In this document: piece by piece, positions 10,301 through 17,062 of the stretch
How the letters are laid out: each line of letters opens with the position of its first letter
How positions within the stretch are numbered: position 1 is the first letter of the stretch
Source: CAVVDY01 sp963815775
GTDB taxonomy: Bacteria > Acidobacteriota > Terriglobia > Terriglobales > Acidobacteriaceae
Reading direction: 5' to 3'
DNA length: 64,000 bases
Assembly: GCA_963815775.1 (NCBI GenBank)
Contig: CAWFIB010000007.1
Span: forward strand, 1 to 64,000
Made by a program: the position numbers and the translations under genes
Notes under the pieces: generated by a model
What the model was told of the DNA's origin: nothing
The model's input: only the letters and a program-made list of their open reading frames with translations
Databases searched by the model: none

Positions 10301-10694
10301 GCGTGAAAACAAGATTACTATTGATCGTTGTCAACGCCAGCTGGATAAACTGCCCCTTGCTCAGAGGTAGCCGGTAGCAATAATGCTGCTTGTCCGCAAT
10401 AGAGCCCTGTACGCGTCTCCCGAGCTCGAGCGTAGGGAGCCTCGATTCCTGAGTTGCGGGTTCGGAATTACGCCCAAAAGCGAGCGGACAGGCCCCCAGA
10501 CAGGCAGAATGTGGTAAGGCGCACAACAGTATCAGTGAGCACAGCAAGCCCGTCAGCAGCAGTCTTGTCGGTGATCCATAATCGACTATTCGGGCACAGC
10601 GAACTCGGCGCACGACTTCACCAGACCAGGGGCGTTGCTGACGACCGCCAGTCACGAGAGCCGAGCATAAATCCGCAACTGACTTTCGGCGCAT
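7338..10694 (-). CDS. CHAT-domain (caspase-like) protein with TPR repeats and N-terminal anchor
   Basis: 1118 residues from ATG 10694; the frame is open to 10883, so the start is uncertain. Order: hydrophobic anchor or signal (about 43-66), a beta domain resembling pre-peptidase C-terminal domains (about 85-185), at least eight TPR units with the AL.YY..AL pattern (about 200-540), a coiled-coil-like stretch, and a C-terminal CHAT domain. The CHAT dyad is intact: His in VHFATHG (about 978) and Cys in LSACETG (about 1027), followed by GAPRVVASLWKVDD. CHAT proteins are clan CD (caspase/separase-like) peptidases; TPRs usually mediate partner or substrate binding. With the anchor, the active domain probably lies outside the cytoplasm, though topology is inferred. 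It is convergent with the anti-sigma-like gene, and the sigma/kelch neighbours suggest a common module. The substrate is unknown. Confidence 0.88.
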   Translation of the reverse strand: MRRKSVADLCSALVTGGRQQRPWSGEVVRRVRCARIVDYGSPTRLLLTGLLCSLILLCALPHSACLGACPLAFGRNSEPATQESRLPTLELGRRVQGSIADKQHYCYRLPLSKGQFIQLALTTINSNLVFTLSSPKGEKLIDLNTSDGPGGTRPVFWITQEPGDYAIAIVSANETALIGSYSLELQELRTTVANDKVLVEAQTAFLEAEALRRTENGNSLEAAVSNYQRAAERWKAALKTIQQAQMLTQLGLVYNNLGKNNEAIAPLNEALSLATQGRAVPQEAAALHNIGEVYYNLGDKKKALSFYNQALSLRHSFPAAQQESDTLNDIGVVYDDMGQSQSALIYYERALRLKHETGERTSEAVILSNLGIVYDNLGDSTVALEHYKSAVAVQHSLGNKREEGIVLNNIGSLYHHTGDERDALEYYGEALQLLQQAHARLEEGKTLSNIARSYATLGRNQKALDYFTRALPIREAVGDRRGQAYTLSYMGAVYLRLGEHDKAREYFNRALLLAQQASAPSIESTTRYGMARLDLDLGDRTAAQAQIEKALAIIEELRSEVQIRGLRSSYLATVQPVYEFYIDLLMSLDQQYPGEGYSAKALEAAERARARSLLEMLVEAQIDIRSGVDPQLLERERNLQKRIDEKSEQAFHLQSQKDTSQQLAATRRELEALVLELEGVQGEIRLSSPQYAALPQPQLIGVADIQRMLDPDTALLEYSLGDTRSFLWVVTQKSLSTFKLSARSQIESPARQLYGLLTRRNQSAKNSTAASLPDEAALQSVRTELGRLLLGPVTGFERVKRLVIVSDGALQYIPFGVLPAPEFLGLAPGSAQYTSLIDKYEIINLPSASILTVLGHEKPGISTPANLVAVLADPVFDASDERVSHTAKGHARKASGHTASVFSLGFAEGRLTRSASDVGLAKDTLKLARLPFSRQEADSIVALAPPGSSLEALDFKASKATATSPELSEYRIVHFATHGLLDSERPELSGLVFSLVDPSGRPQNGFLELEDIYNLKLHADLVVLSACETGLGKEIKGEGLVGLTRGFMYAGAPRVVASLWKVDDVATAELMAQFYKYILQQKLSPAAALRAAQLDISHQRRWANPYYWAGFTIQGEWR

Positions 10695-11206
10695 GGTCGA
10701 CATCCAAAAAAAGCTATCGGCGGTGACGAGCACCAGCCCGCTTGTGGCAAAGCAGCCTAGTCCTGAGTCGCCGTGCATGTCAATAAGAGTTTGGACCAAG
10801 CCCATACAACTTGCGACACTAAGTAAGCAGCGCCTGCAAGGGCTGTTTGGGGCGCCGCAGCCGACGCGCCCGGCGCGGCTCATCCGTGCACCCTGCGCAG
10901 ATCGCTAAACACCTACAGCGCGACTGTGGGTGATTTTGTGGGGACACCAACGGCAACATGGCACATTTTGGTACAACAACGCACAAGCTGCCACAACTCG
11001 CAACCCATTGATTTTCGAGAGAGATGCAAGGTAAATGTGCCTCTCTTTGTTGAAGTTAACTGTTTGTGTCAAAAAGGCTTGCTAAAACGCTATATGGTCA
11101 AAGCTGTATCGGGGCTCTCTTCTTCTCTCCGCCGTGATTCTAACGTCGATTCGGAACATAGTCCCTGGTGTGTACAGGCCGGTCCTGGACAAACGAGTTC
11201 CGGTGA
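10695..11206. other. Gene-poor region upstream of the CHAT gene
   Basis: The CHAT frame stays open to 10883 and may start there. From 10884 to 11206 no frame has a ribosome site and protein-like composition. It presumably holds the CHAT promoter, but I cannot place one. Confidence 0.3.
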
Positions 11207-11374
11207 TCGGCTCAACGCCCGAACAACGGCGCGACCGCGAGCAAGAAAGCCGGCGGAAAAAAGAGCGTAGCACCGAAGAAATCTAGGGGTCGCCGCCCGA
11301 TGAGTGCAGAGACCCGGAAGAAACTTTCCGATCTGGCCAAGCAGCGCTGGGCGCAGCGGAGAAACAAAGCGTAG
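11207..11374 (+). pseudogene. C-terminal fragment of a small basic protein
   Basis: A plus-strand frame, bounded by TGA at 11204-11206 and TAG at 11372-11374, encodes a Lys/Ala-rich linker (ATASKKAGGKKSVAPKK) followed by MSAETRKKLSDLAKQRWAQR. Such tails (M.A.TR.K.....K.RWA.R) occur in small basic, probably DNA-binding proteins and resemble modular nuclease-associated helices. No start codon or N-terminal part is present in this frame, so it reads as a remnant. A start at the internal ATG would leave only 24 residues. Confidence 0.35.
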
Positions 11375-11488
11375 GCTGCGTAGATCGAGAGATCGAGATG
11401 CCTGTCAGGGTGGCAAATCCGCGTCGAAAGGGAGTCCGTCCCTCTGATCTTCAACCCACAATCCAACCCACAAAAAGTGATGTCTTGT

Positions 11489-11533
11489 ACGACTTCCGCG
11501 TACTTAGGCAGCCTCCGCGGTCTTGTAAGTCGT
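11489..11533. repeat. Two-part inverted repeat (hairpin)
   Basis: ACGACTT (11489-11495) and CCGCG (11496-11500) pair with CGCGG (11516-11520) and AAGTCGT (11527-11533), leaving a 6-base bulge on one side. It lies 40 bp before a tRNA 3' remnant in a gene-poor kilobase. It could be a recombination site or part of a lost RNA gene. Confidence 0.4.
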
Positions 11534-11565
11534 TGAAAAACCTATCCTGCTCAGATTCACACGGT

Positions 11566-11600
11566 GGAAGTCACAGGTTCGAATCCTGTAGCGCCCACCA
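11566..11600 (+). other. 3' third of a tRNA gene (T-arm, acceptor 3' strand, CCA)
   Basis: ACAGG (11573-11577), loop TTCGAAT and CCTGT (11585-11589) form a perfect T-arm. It is followed by the acceptor strand AGCGCCC, discriminator A and an encoded CCA ending at 11600. A complete gene would begin with GGGCGCT about 75 bases earlier; that region shows no such start, no D-arm and no anticodon arm. Such 3' fragments are typical att sites left by tRNA-targeting integrases. No integrase gene is visible. Confidence 0.55.
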
Positions 11601-11691
11601 ATTCTTTTGTTGGACTTACGGGTGGTCGACTGGATTGACCGACGGCTAAGATAATCTCAGCGTACCGCAACCAGGAGTTGTAACTGCAGGC

Positions 11692-13821
11692 TCAGCCTTT
11701 CATCAGAGGCATGGCTCGAAGCCGCTGACCGGTAGCGGCGAAGATAGCGTTTGCGACGGCCGGTGCGATTCCGACAATGGGAGTCTCACCCGCGCCGGCC
11801 GAGGGTTGGTCCTTGCGGTCGACAAGGACAATGTCGATCCTGGGCATGTCGCTGAAACGCGGGACACGATATTGCGCAAAGTGCGGATTGAGGATGCGCC
11901 CGTCTGCGAAGCGCATGGATTCGAACAGCGCCCCGCCGACTCCCATCATGATGGCACCCTCAATCTGGTTGCGCAGGCCGTTCGGATTGACGATAGCTCC
12001 ACATTCAAACGCCTCAACCACCCGGACGATGCGAACTTGCTTCGCCGGACCGAGCTCGACTTCGGCGATGGTCGCCACATGTCCGCCCTTTTCGAACCCA
12101 CCGGCGATGCCGAACCCGTGCTCCGAAGTGGACTTCTGCTTGCTCCATGAGGCTTTCTCGGCGACGGCTTCATAGACGGCGCGCAGCCGGTCGTCCGTCG
12201 TGTTCTTGAGGCGAAACTCCAGCGGATCCAGGTTGAGCGCATGCGCCATCTCATCCATGTGCGATTCGCGGGCAAAGTGATTGGCGGTAGCGGCGAGACC
12301 GCGATACGAGCCCTGCCGCAACGGTGGCTCCTCGACCGGATGAAACTGGATGAGCTTGTTGGCAATGTTATAGGGAACGTCGATGGCTGCTGGGCCTGAA
12401 TTGTAGTTGTGATACTCCCACGCTGTGAGAGTTCCATCGCGCCGGGCCCCGCTCTTGATGTCGATCACACCGGCGGGACGAAAGTAGGCCCAGGTAAATT
12501 CTTCCTCGCGCGTCCAGATCACCTTCACCGGCCTGCCCGCACTCTTGGCCAGCCGGGCAGCTTCGATGGCAACTTCTCCGGTGTGCTTGCCTCCGTACCC
12601 TGAGCCCATATCAGGCATGAGGACGTGGACATTTTGCGGCGAAATGCGGAAGGCTGCCGCCAACTCATCGCGTACGGCGAACGGCCGCTGTGTGCCCGTC
12701 CACACCGTGAGCTTGTCCCCCTGCCACTCTGCTACCGCCGCACGGGGTTCCAACGGCGCGTGCTGAATATACGCGACCGTGTACGTCTGGGAAACTTTGA
12801 CGTCCGCCGTGGCCATCGCTGCGCTAACCGAGCCGGTTAGCTCAGGCGGCTCACTCCGTCCCTTGTCGGCGTTCTGCCTGAGGTAGGAAAACAATTCACG
12901 GTCCGAGACTTGCGGCGGCACCTTCCATTTCGCTTTTAATCCGCTCAGCGCCTGCTCGGCTGACCAGAGATCGGGCGCAGCGACGCCGACGAAATCTCCG
13001 CCGTGTACGACGGTGACGTTGGCAATCCTCTTCGCAGCAGAGTCGTCAAGCGACGCGAGCGCACCATGGAAGCCCGACGGCCGAAGTATCTTGCCGTGCA
13101 ACATGCCAGGCCGAGCGATGTCGGCGGGAAACTGATGCCGGCCGGTGACGAACATTGCGCCGTTAACCTTCGGGACCGGCCGGCCTGCAGTCTTCCATTG
13201 CGAGGCCGGGGTCAGCGGAAGCTCTCCTTCGACCACCTTCGTCAGCTTCTGTCCCTTTGTCAGCTCGCCATAGCTGCGCGATTGGCCGGTCTTCGGGTTG
13301 GTAACCTTGCCGTCAGCCGCAACCAGCGTGGAAGGATCGACCTTCCACTCCTTCGCCGCCTGGTTCACCAAAAGCTCGCGCGCGGCAACCGCCATGGTTC
13401 GCAGCTGCGGACCCATGGTTGGCGTGGTGCGGCTGCCGAAGGTGCCTGCATCCCAGGGCACCCGGTCGGTGTCGCCCATAATCAAGGATATGGATTCGAA
13501 AGGGACACGCAGCTCTTCGGCGACTTGCTGGGCAAGTGAGGTTCGGATGTTCTGTCCAATCTCTACTTTGCCGGTGAAAACCGTCGTGTGCCCGTCTTCG
13601 GCGACATACAGCCACGCGGCGATGTTCCTGGGTAACTCGTGGGGGTTGCGAATGTGGCCTGATTCCTGCGCGACCGCCGGCCCCGCACAAGCGCAGACCA
13701 GAACGCCACTGCCGAACAGCTTGAGGAAATCCCGACGGTCGAGTTCGAATTGGTGGCGGTCGCCATCCACTTCATGCTGCCGGATTTCAATCTCGAGTTG
13801 ACTGTCGGGAACCGAGCTCAT
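11692..13821 (-). CDS. Molybdenum hydroxylase large subunit (xanthine dehydrogenase family, IorB-like)
   Basis: 709 residues from ATG 13821, 4 bp after the 2Fe-2S subunit gene; an upstream in-frame start at 13893 would overlap that gene. The N-terminus has a Tat-type motif (RRDFLKLFGSGVLVCACAGP), so the enzyme is probably exported folded. It binds the molybdopterin cofactor: typical segments are GYGGKHTGEVAIEAARLA, PLRQGSYRGLAATANHFARE and, near the C-terminus, GAGETPIVGIAPAVANAI with the catalytic Glu. Single-chain large subunits with a Tat signal and a separate small 2Fe-2S partner are the isoquinoline 1-oxidoreductase/aldehyde oxidase type, which hydroxylates heterocycles or aldehydes. No FAD subunit is encoded nearby, so electrons must leave to a cytochrome or another carrier. 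The substrate cannot be deduced. Confidence 0.9.
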   Translation of the reverse strand: MSSVPDSQLEIEIRQHEVDGDRHQFELDRRDFLKLFGSGVLVCACAGPAVAQESGHIRNPHELPRNIAAWLYVAEDGHTTVFTGKVEIGQNIRTSLAQQVAEELRVPFESISLIMGDTDRVPWDAGTFGSRTTPTMGPQLRTMAVAARELLVNQAAKEWKVDPSTLVAADGKVTNPKTGQSRSYGELTKGQKLTKVVEGELPLTPASQWKTAGRPVPKVNGAMFVTGRHQFPADIARPGMLHGKILRPSGFHGALASLDDSAAKRIANVTVVHGGDFVGVAAPDLWSAEQALSGLKAKWKVPPQVSDRELFSYLRQNADKGRSEPPELTGSVSAAMATADVKVSQTYTVAYIQHAPLEPRAAVAEWQGDKLTVWTGTQRPFAVRDELAAAFRISPQNVHVLMPDMGSGYGGKHTGEVAIEAARLAKSAGRPVKVIWTREEEFTWAYFRPAGVIDIKSGARRDGTLTAWEYHNYNSGPAAIDVPYNIANKLIQFHPVEEPPLRQGSYRGLAATANHFARESHMDEMAHALNLDPLEFRLKNTTDDRLRAVYEAVAEKASWSKQKSTSEHGFGIAGGFEKGGHVATIAEVELGPAKQVRIVRVVEAFECGAIVNPNGLRNQIEGAIMMGVGGALFESMRFADGRILNPHFAQYRVPRFSDMPRIDIVLVDRKDQPSAGAGETPIVGIAPAVANAIFAATGQRLRAMPLMKG

Positions 13822-13825
13822 GATC

Positions 13826-14302
13826 TCACTTCGTCTTCTGCGCCGTCTGGGCTGCGTCGCGTATGGCAGCAATGATGCGAGGGTACGTTCCACAGCGACA
13901 GATATTGCCGTTCATCGCATCCACGATATGCTCGCTGCTGGGATTCTTGTTGCTGTTGATCAGCGCCACCGCGGAAAGAATCATGCCGGAAGTGCAGTAG
14001 CCGCACTGGAAGGCTTCCTGGCGAAGAAAGGCTCGTTGTACGGCGTGCAGCTCGCCGCTTTGTTCCAGACCTTCTATGGTGACAACTTGTTTCCCGGAAG
14101 CGGCGGATACAGGAGTTATGCAGGACCTGACTGCTTTGCCCTCGAGCAGAACTGTGCAGGCGCCACACTGTCCTTCGCCGCAGCCGTACTTCGTCCCGGT
14201 CAATTGCAGATCATCGCGCAAGACCCACAGCAGCGGCTGCTCTGGCGAAAGAGTCAGTTGGTGTTCTTTCCCGTTAACCAGCAGAGTTATGGAGTTCATC
14301 AC
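13826..14302 (-). CDS. (2Fe-2S)-binding small subunit of molybdenum hydroxylase (IorA-like)
   Basis: 158 residues. It has the two expected cluster domains: plant-ferredoxin type (KYGCGEGQCGACTVLLEG, with a further Cys in RSCITP) and the helical domain (CGYCTSGMI...NICRCGTYPRI). It passes electrons from the molybdenum centre of the subunit encoded immediately downstream. The genes are 4 bp apart, so co-translation is likely. There is no signal peptide of its own, as expected if it travels with the Tat-tagged large subunit. Length is normal for the family. Confidence 0.93.
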   Translation of the reverse strand: MMNSITLLVNGKEHQLTLSPEQPLLWVLRDDLQLTGTKYGCGEGQCGACTVLLEGKAVRSCITPVSAASGKQVVTIEGLEQSGELHAVQRAFLRQEAFQCGYCTSGMILSAVALINSNKNPSSEHIVDAMNGNICRCGTYPRIIAAIRDAAQTAQKTK

Positions 14303-14477
14303 ATCGCTCTCAGGGCGAACTCTTAAATTATAGAGCGCTGACGTGATTAACGCTGCGCGCCCGGTGGCTCACCAAAAGTGATGTCTCAGTGACAGCAGCG
14401 TGAGCGCGAGAACCTGGCTGGCCCCTGCTGACGATGTCGATCTCTGTTCGCAAAATCAGCCGGATTCGACTGCCGAT

Positions 14478-16919
14478 TTATTCGCGACGCAACGACGTCA
14501 TGGGATCGACGCGCGTAGCCCGCCGCGCCGGAATGTAGCACGCGGCAATGGCTACCGACATCAGAAGCGCTGCGACAGTTGCGTAGGTCAGCGGATCGTG
14601 TGCGCTGATTCCGAACAGTTGCGCCGACATCAGGCGGGTCAGGACCAATGACGCCACCATGCCGACGACCGCCCCTACAAGAGCCATTCTTGTCCCCTCG
14701 CTGAGCACCAGATTCAGAATGTCGCGCCGTTGTGCGCCAAGGGCCATGCGGATGCCGATCTCCTGGGTGCGCTGTCCCACAAGGTAGGAGATAACGCCGT
14801 AGATGCCGACGCATGCCAGAGCCAGCGCCAGCGCCGCGAACACCGCCAGCAGAATCATCGTCAGCTTGCGCGCGGCGTACGACGTGGCGACGACGTCGTC
14901 CATCGTCTGCACGCTATAGATGACCTCGCGCGGATCGATCTCCTTGACCGTTTCGCGGACCTGTCCCATGACCCCAGTCGGATCACCGTCCGTGCGCAGA
15001 ACCACGGCGACTGCCTTGGCCACCAGAGGCATGACCTTCTCCGGTAGCTGCATAAAGGGATAGAAGAACTGTGCCTGGATGGCGCCCTTGGGATCGGCGT
15101 CGAGCCCCCACTGCTTCACGTGTCCTACGACGCCGACGATTTCCGCCTGCACATTGAACTGGGTCAGGTTGACGCGGCGGCCAATCGGATCCTGGTTTGG
15201 GAAATAGGTGCGGGCAAAGGAGTCGTCAATGTCGATCACGACAGGCGAGCTCTCGTTGTCCTGCGCGCTTATAAAGCGGCCGCGCTCCAGCATGATTCCC
15301 ATGGCCCGCTGGAAGCCGGCTTCAACCAGGAAGAACATCGCCTGATGCATGTCATCGTCATTGGCAGGCTTGGGCTCGCCTTCAATCCAGAACGGCAGCG
15401 AGGAATCGTGGATCATGGGGCGTGTTCCCAACGTCACCGACACTGCCTGCACACCGGGAATGGCGCGCATCTTCTGGTCGAAGTAACGCAGCCGGGCGCG
15501 GGTTTCTGCCGAACTGGTGCTGGGCGTCGCTGCTAACGCCAAATTGAAGGTGATGGCATGGCCAGGATTGAATCCCGGATTTACGCGCCATAGTGCCGCT
15601 AATGTGCGGACCATGAGTCCGGCGCCGACCAGCAGCACCAGAGCCATCGCCACTTCGACGGCGACGAACGTTCCCTGCAGCCGTTGACGAACGCCAGTTG
15701 AGCTGCGGCCGCTCTGGTTCATGGTTTGTTGCAGGTTCGCGCGTGTCGCTTTCAACGCCGGAGCCAGTCCGAAGAGGATTCCGGCAAACAGCGACAGGGC
15801 CATCGTAAATAGCAGGACAGACGAGTTGATGGAAACTTCGCCGGCCCTCGGCAATGCAGCCGGCAGGGCCTTAAGGATCGCCTTCATGCCTCCAAACGCG
15901 AGGGCAAGGCCAAGCGCTCCGCCCAAACACGCGAGCAGAACGCTTTCCGTCAGAAGCTGGCGGATCATTCTCGATTGGCTCGCTCCGAGCGCTGCGCGAA
16001 TAGCAAATTCACGCGACCTTCCCACCGCGCGGGCCAGCAGCAGGTTGGCGATGTTGGTGCAGGCAATCAGCAGCAGGAACCCAACCGCCGCGAGCAGCAC
16101 GTAGAGCAAGGGCTCGACATTGCCGACCAGGTCTTCCTTCATCGACACGAGCGTGATGCCTTTCCCGGTATCTGCTTCCGGGTAGGCTGTAGCGAGATTG
16201 CGTGCAATCGCGTCCATTTCGGCGCGGGCCTGGGGGAGAGTCGCTCCCGCATTCAGGCGGCCGAAGGCGCGCGCGCTCACCGATATGCGGCGGTCGCGGA
16301 ACGAAGGGTCCCTCCACTGGCCGATGGGCGTGTAGACATCGCGCATGTTGCCGTAGAAGCTGAAGCTGTCGGGGAGTACACCTACGATGGTGTAGGCCGT
16401 GCCGTTGAGGGTGATCGGCTTACCGATGATGTCCGGCGAAGAGCCAAATTTGCGCTTCCAGAAGCCTCCGCTGAGGACCACGACCGGTGCGGCGCCGAGC
16501 TGGTCTTCGTCGCGGCGGAAGGTGCGGCCGAGGACCGGTGCGACGCCCAGCGTCGAAAAGAAATCGGCGGAGATCATATAACCGCTGAGGCGCTCACCCT
16601 CGCCATTTCCGATGAAGTTGTAATCTTCGTTCCGGTAGGCAGCCATGGACGCGAACGTATGGCTATCGCGTTGCCAGTCGAGGAAATTCAAATACTCGAT
16701 CGGCGCCTTGTTGTATCCGGGGGTCTTTTCGTAGATCGCGACCAGTTGGCTGGACTTTGGATAGGCCAGCGGATTCAGCAGCACACCATTAATCACCGAG
16801 AAGAGGGCGGTGTTGACGCCGATGCCGAGAGCCAGGGTGAGGACGGCAATTGCGGTGAACCCGGGCGTCCGCACCAGTGTCCTTAATGCATAACGAAGAT
16901 CGAGAAAAAGAGTGTTCAT
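14478..16919 (-). CDS. FtsX/MacB-type ABC transporter permease (ADOP family)
   Basis: 813 residues. It begins MNTLFLDLRYALRTLVRTPG, then a first transmembrane helix (FTAIAVLTLALGIGVNTALF), a periplasmic MacB-like domain, a three-helix FtsX block (from about residue 270), a second periplasmic domain and a second FtsX block (ALACVGIYGVISYLVGQRTQ to the C-terminus). This duplicated layout of about 800 residues is the acidobacterial duplicated orphan permease type. No ABC ATPase is next to it, so it must share one encoded elsewhere. Related MacB systems export peptides or drugs or act mechanically in the envelope; the substrate is unknown. The RND pump genes upstream on the same strand are about 140 bp away. 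Confidence 0.9.
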   Translation of the reverse strand: MNTLFLDLRYALRTLVRTPGFTAIAVLTLALGIGVNTALFSVINGVLLNPLAYPKSSQLVAIYEKTPGYNKAPIEYLNFLDWQRDSHTFASMAAYRNEDYNFIGNGEGERLSGYMISADFFSTLGVAPVLGRTFRRDEDQLGAAPVVVLSGGFWKRKFGSSPDIIGKPITLNGTAYTIVGVLPDSFSFYGNMRDVYTPIGQWRDPSFRDRRISVSARAFGRLNAGATLPQARAEMDAIARNLATAYPEADTGKGITLVSMKEDLVGNVEPLLYVLLAAVGFLLLIACTNIANLLLARAVGRSREFAIRAALGASQSRMIRQLLTESVLLACLGGALGLALAFGGMKAILKALPAALPRAGEVSINSSVLLFTMALSLFAGILFGLAPALKATRANLQQTMNQSGRSSTGVRQRLQGTFVAVEVAMALVLLVGAGLMVRTLAALWRVNPGFNPGHAITFNLALAATPSTSSAETRARLRYFDQKMRAIPGVQAVSVTLGTRPMIHDSSLPFWIEGEPKPANDDDMHQAMFFLVEAGFQRAMGIMLERGRFISAQDNESSPVVIDIDDSFARTYFPNQDPIGRRVNLTQFNVQAEIVGVVGHVKQWGLDADPKGAIQAQFFYPFMQLPEKVMPLVAKAVAVVLRTDGDPTGVMGQVRETVKEIDPREVIYSVQTMDDVVATSYAARKLTMILLAVFAALALALACVGIYGVISYLVGQRTQEIGIRMALGAQRRDILNLVLSEGTRMALVGAVVGMVASLVLTRLMSAQLFGISAHDPLTYATVAALLMSVAIAACYIPARRATRVDPMTSLRRE

Positions 16920-17062
16920 GCGCTTGTTCCGGCGTTGCCCCTGCTTGCTTCAGTGGTTTGAAACACCACGCCGGAGTCCGGGTTTCGCTTCGCCACTGGA
17001 CATGAAATACTCTGCCGCCCTGTAACGTCCACAATTTTCTCAATTAACCTAAGAAGGATTTG

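Noticed and set aside
10926..11270. 114-codon plus-strand open frame upstream of the tRNA remnant
   Set aside because: No ribosome site, composition not protein-like, and the real coding signal near its end (RRPMSAETRKKL) is in a different frame.
11350..11600. Complete tRNA gene
   Set aside because: Only the T-arm and 3' acceptor strand exist; the GGGCGC at about 11349 belongs to the basic-protein fragment and is about 250 bp away, too far.
15975..16886. 303-codon open frame antisense to the FtsX-type permease
   Set aside because: Opposite a well-supported permease; composition is that of a shadow frame.
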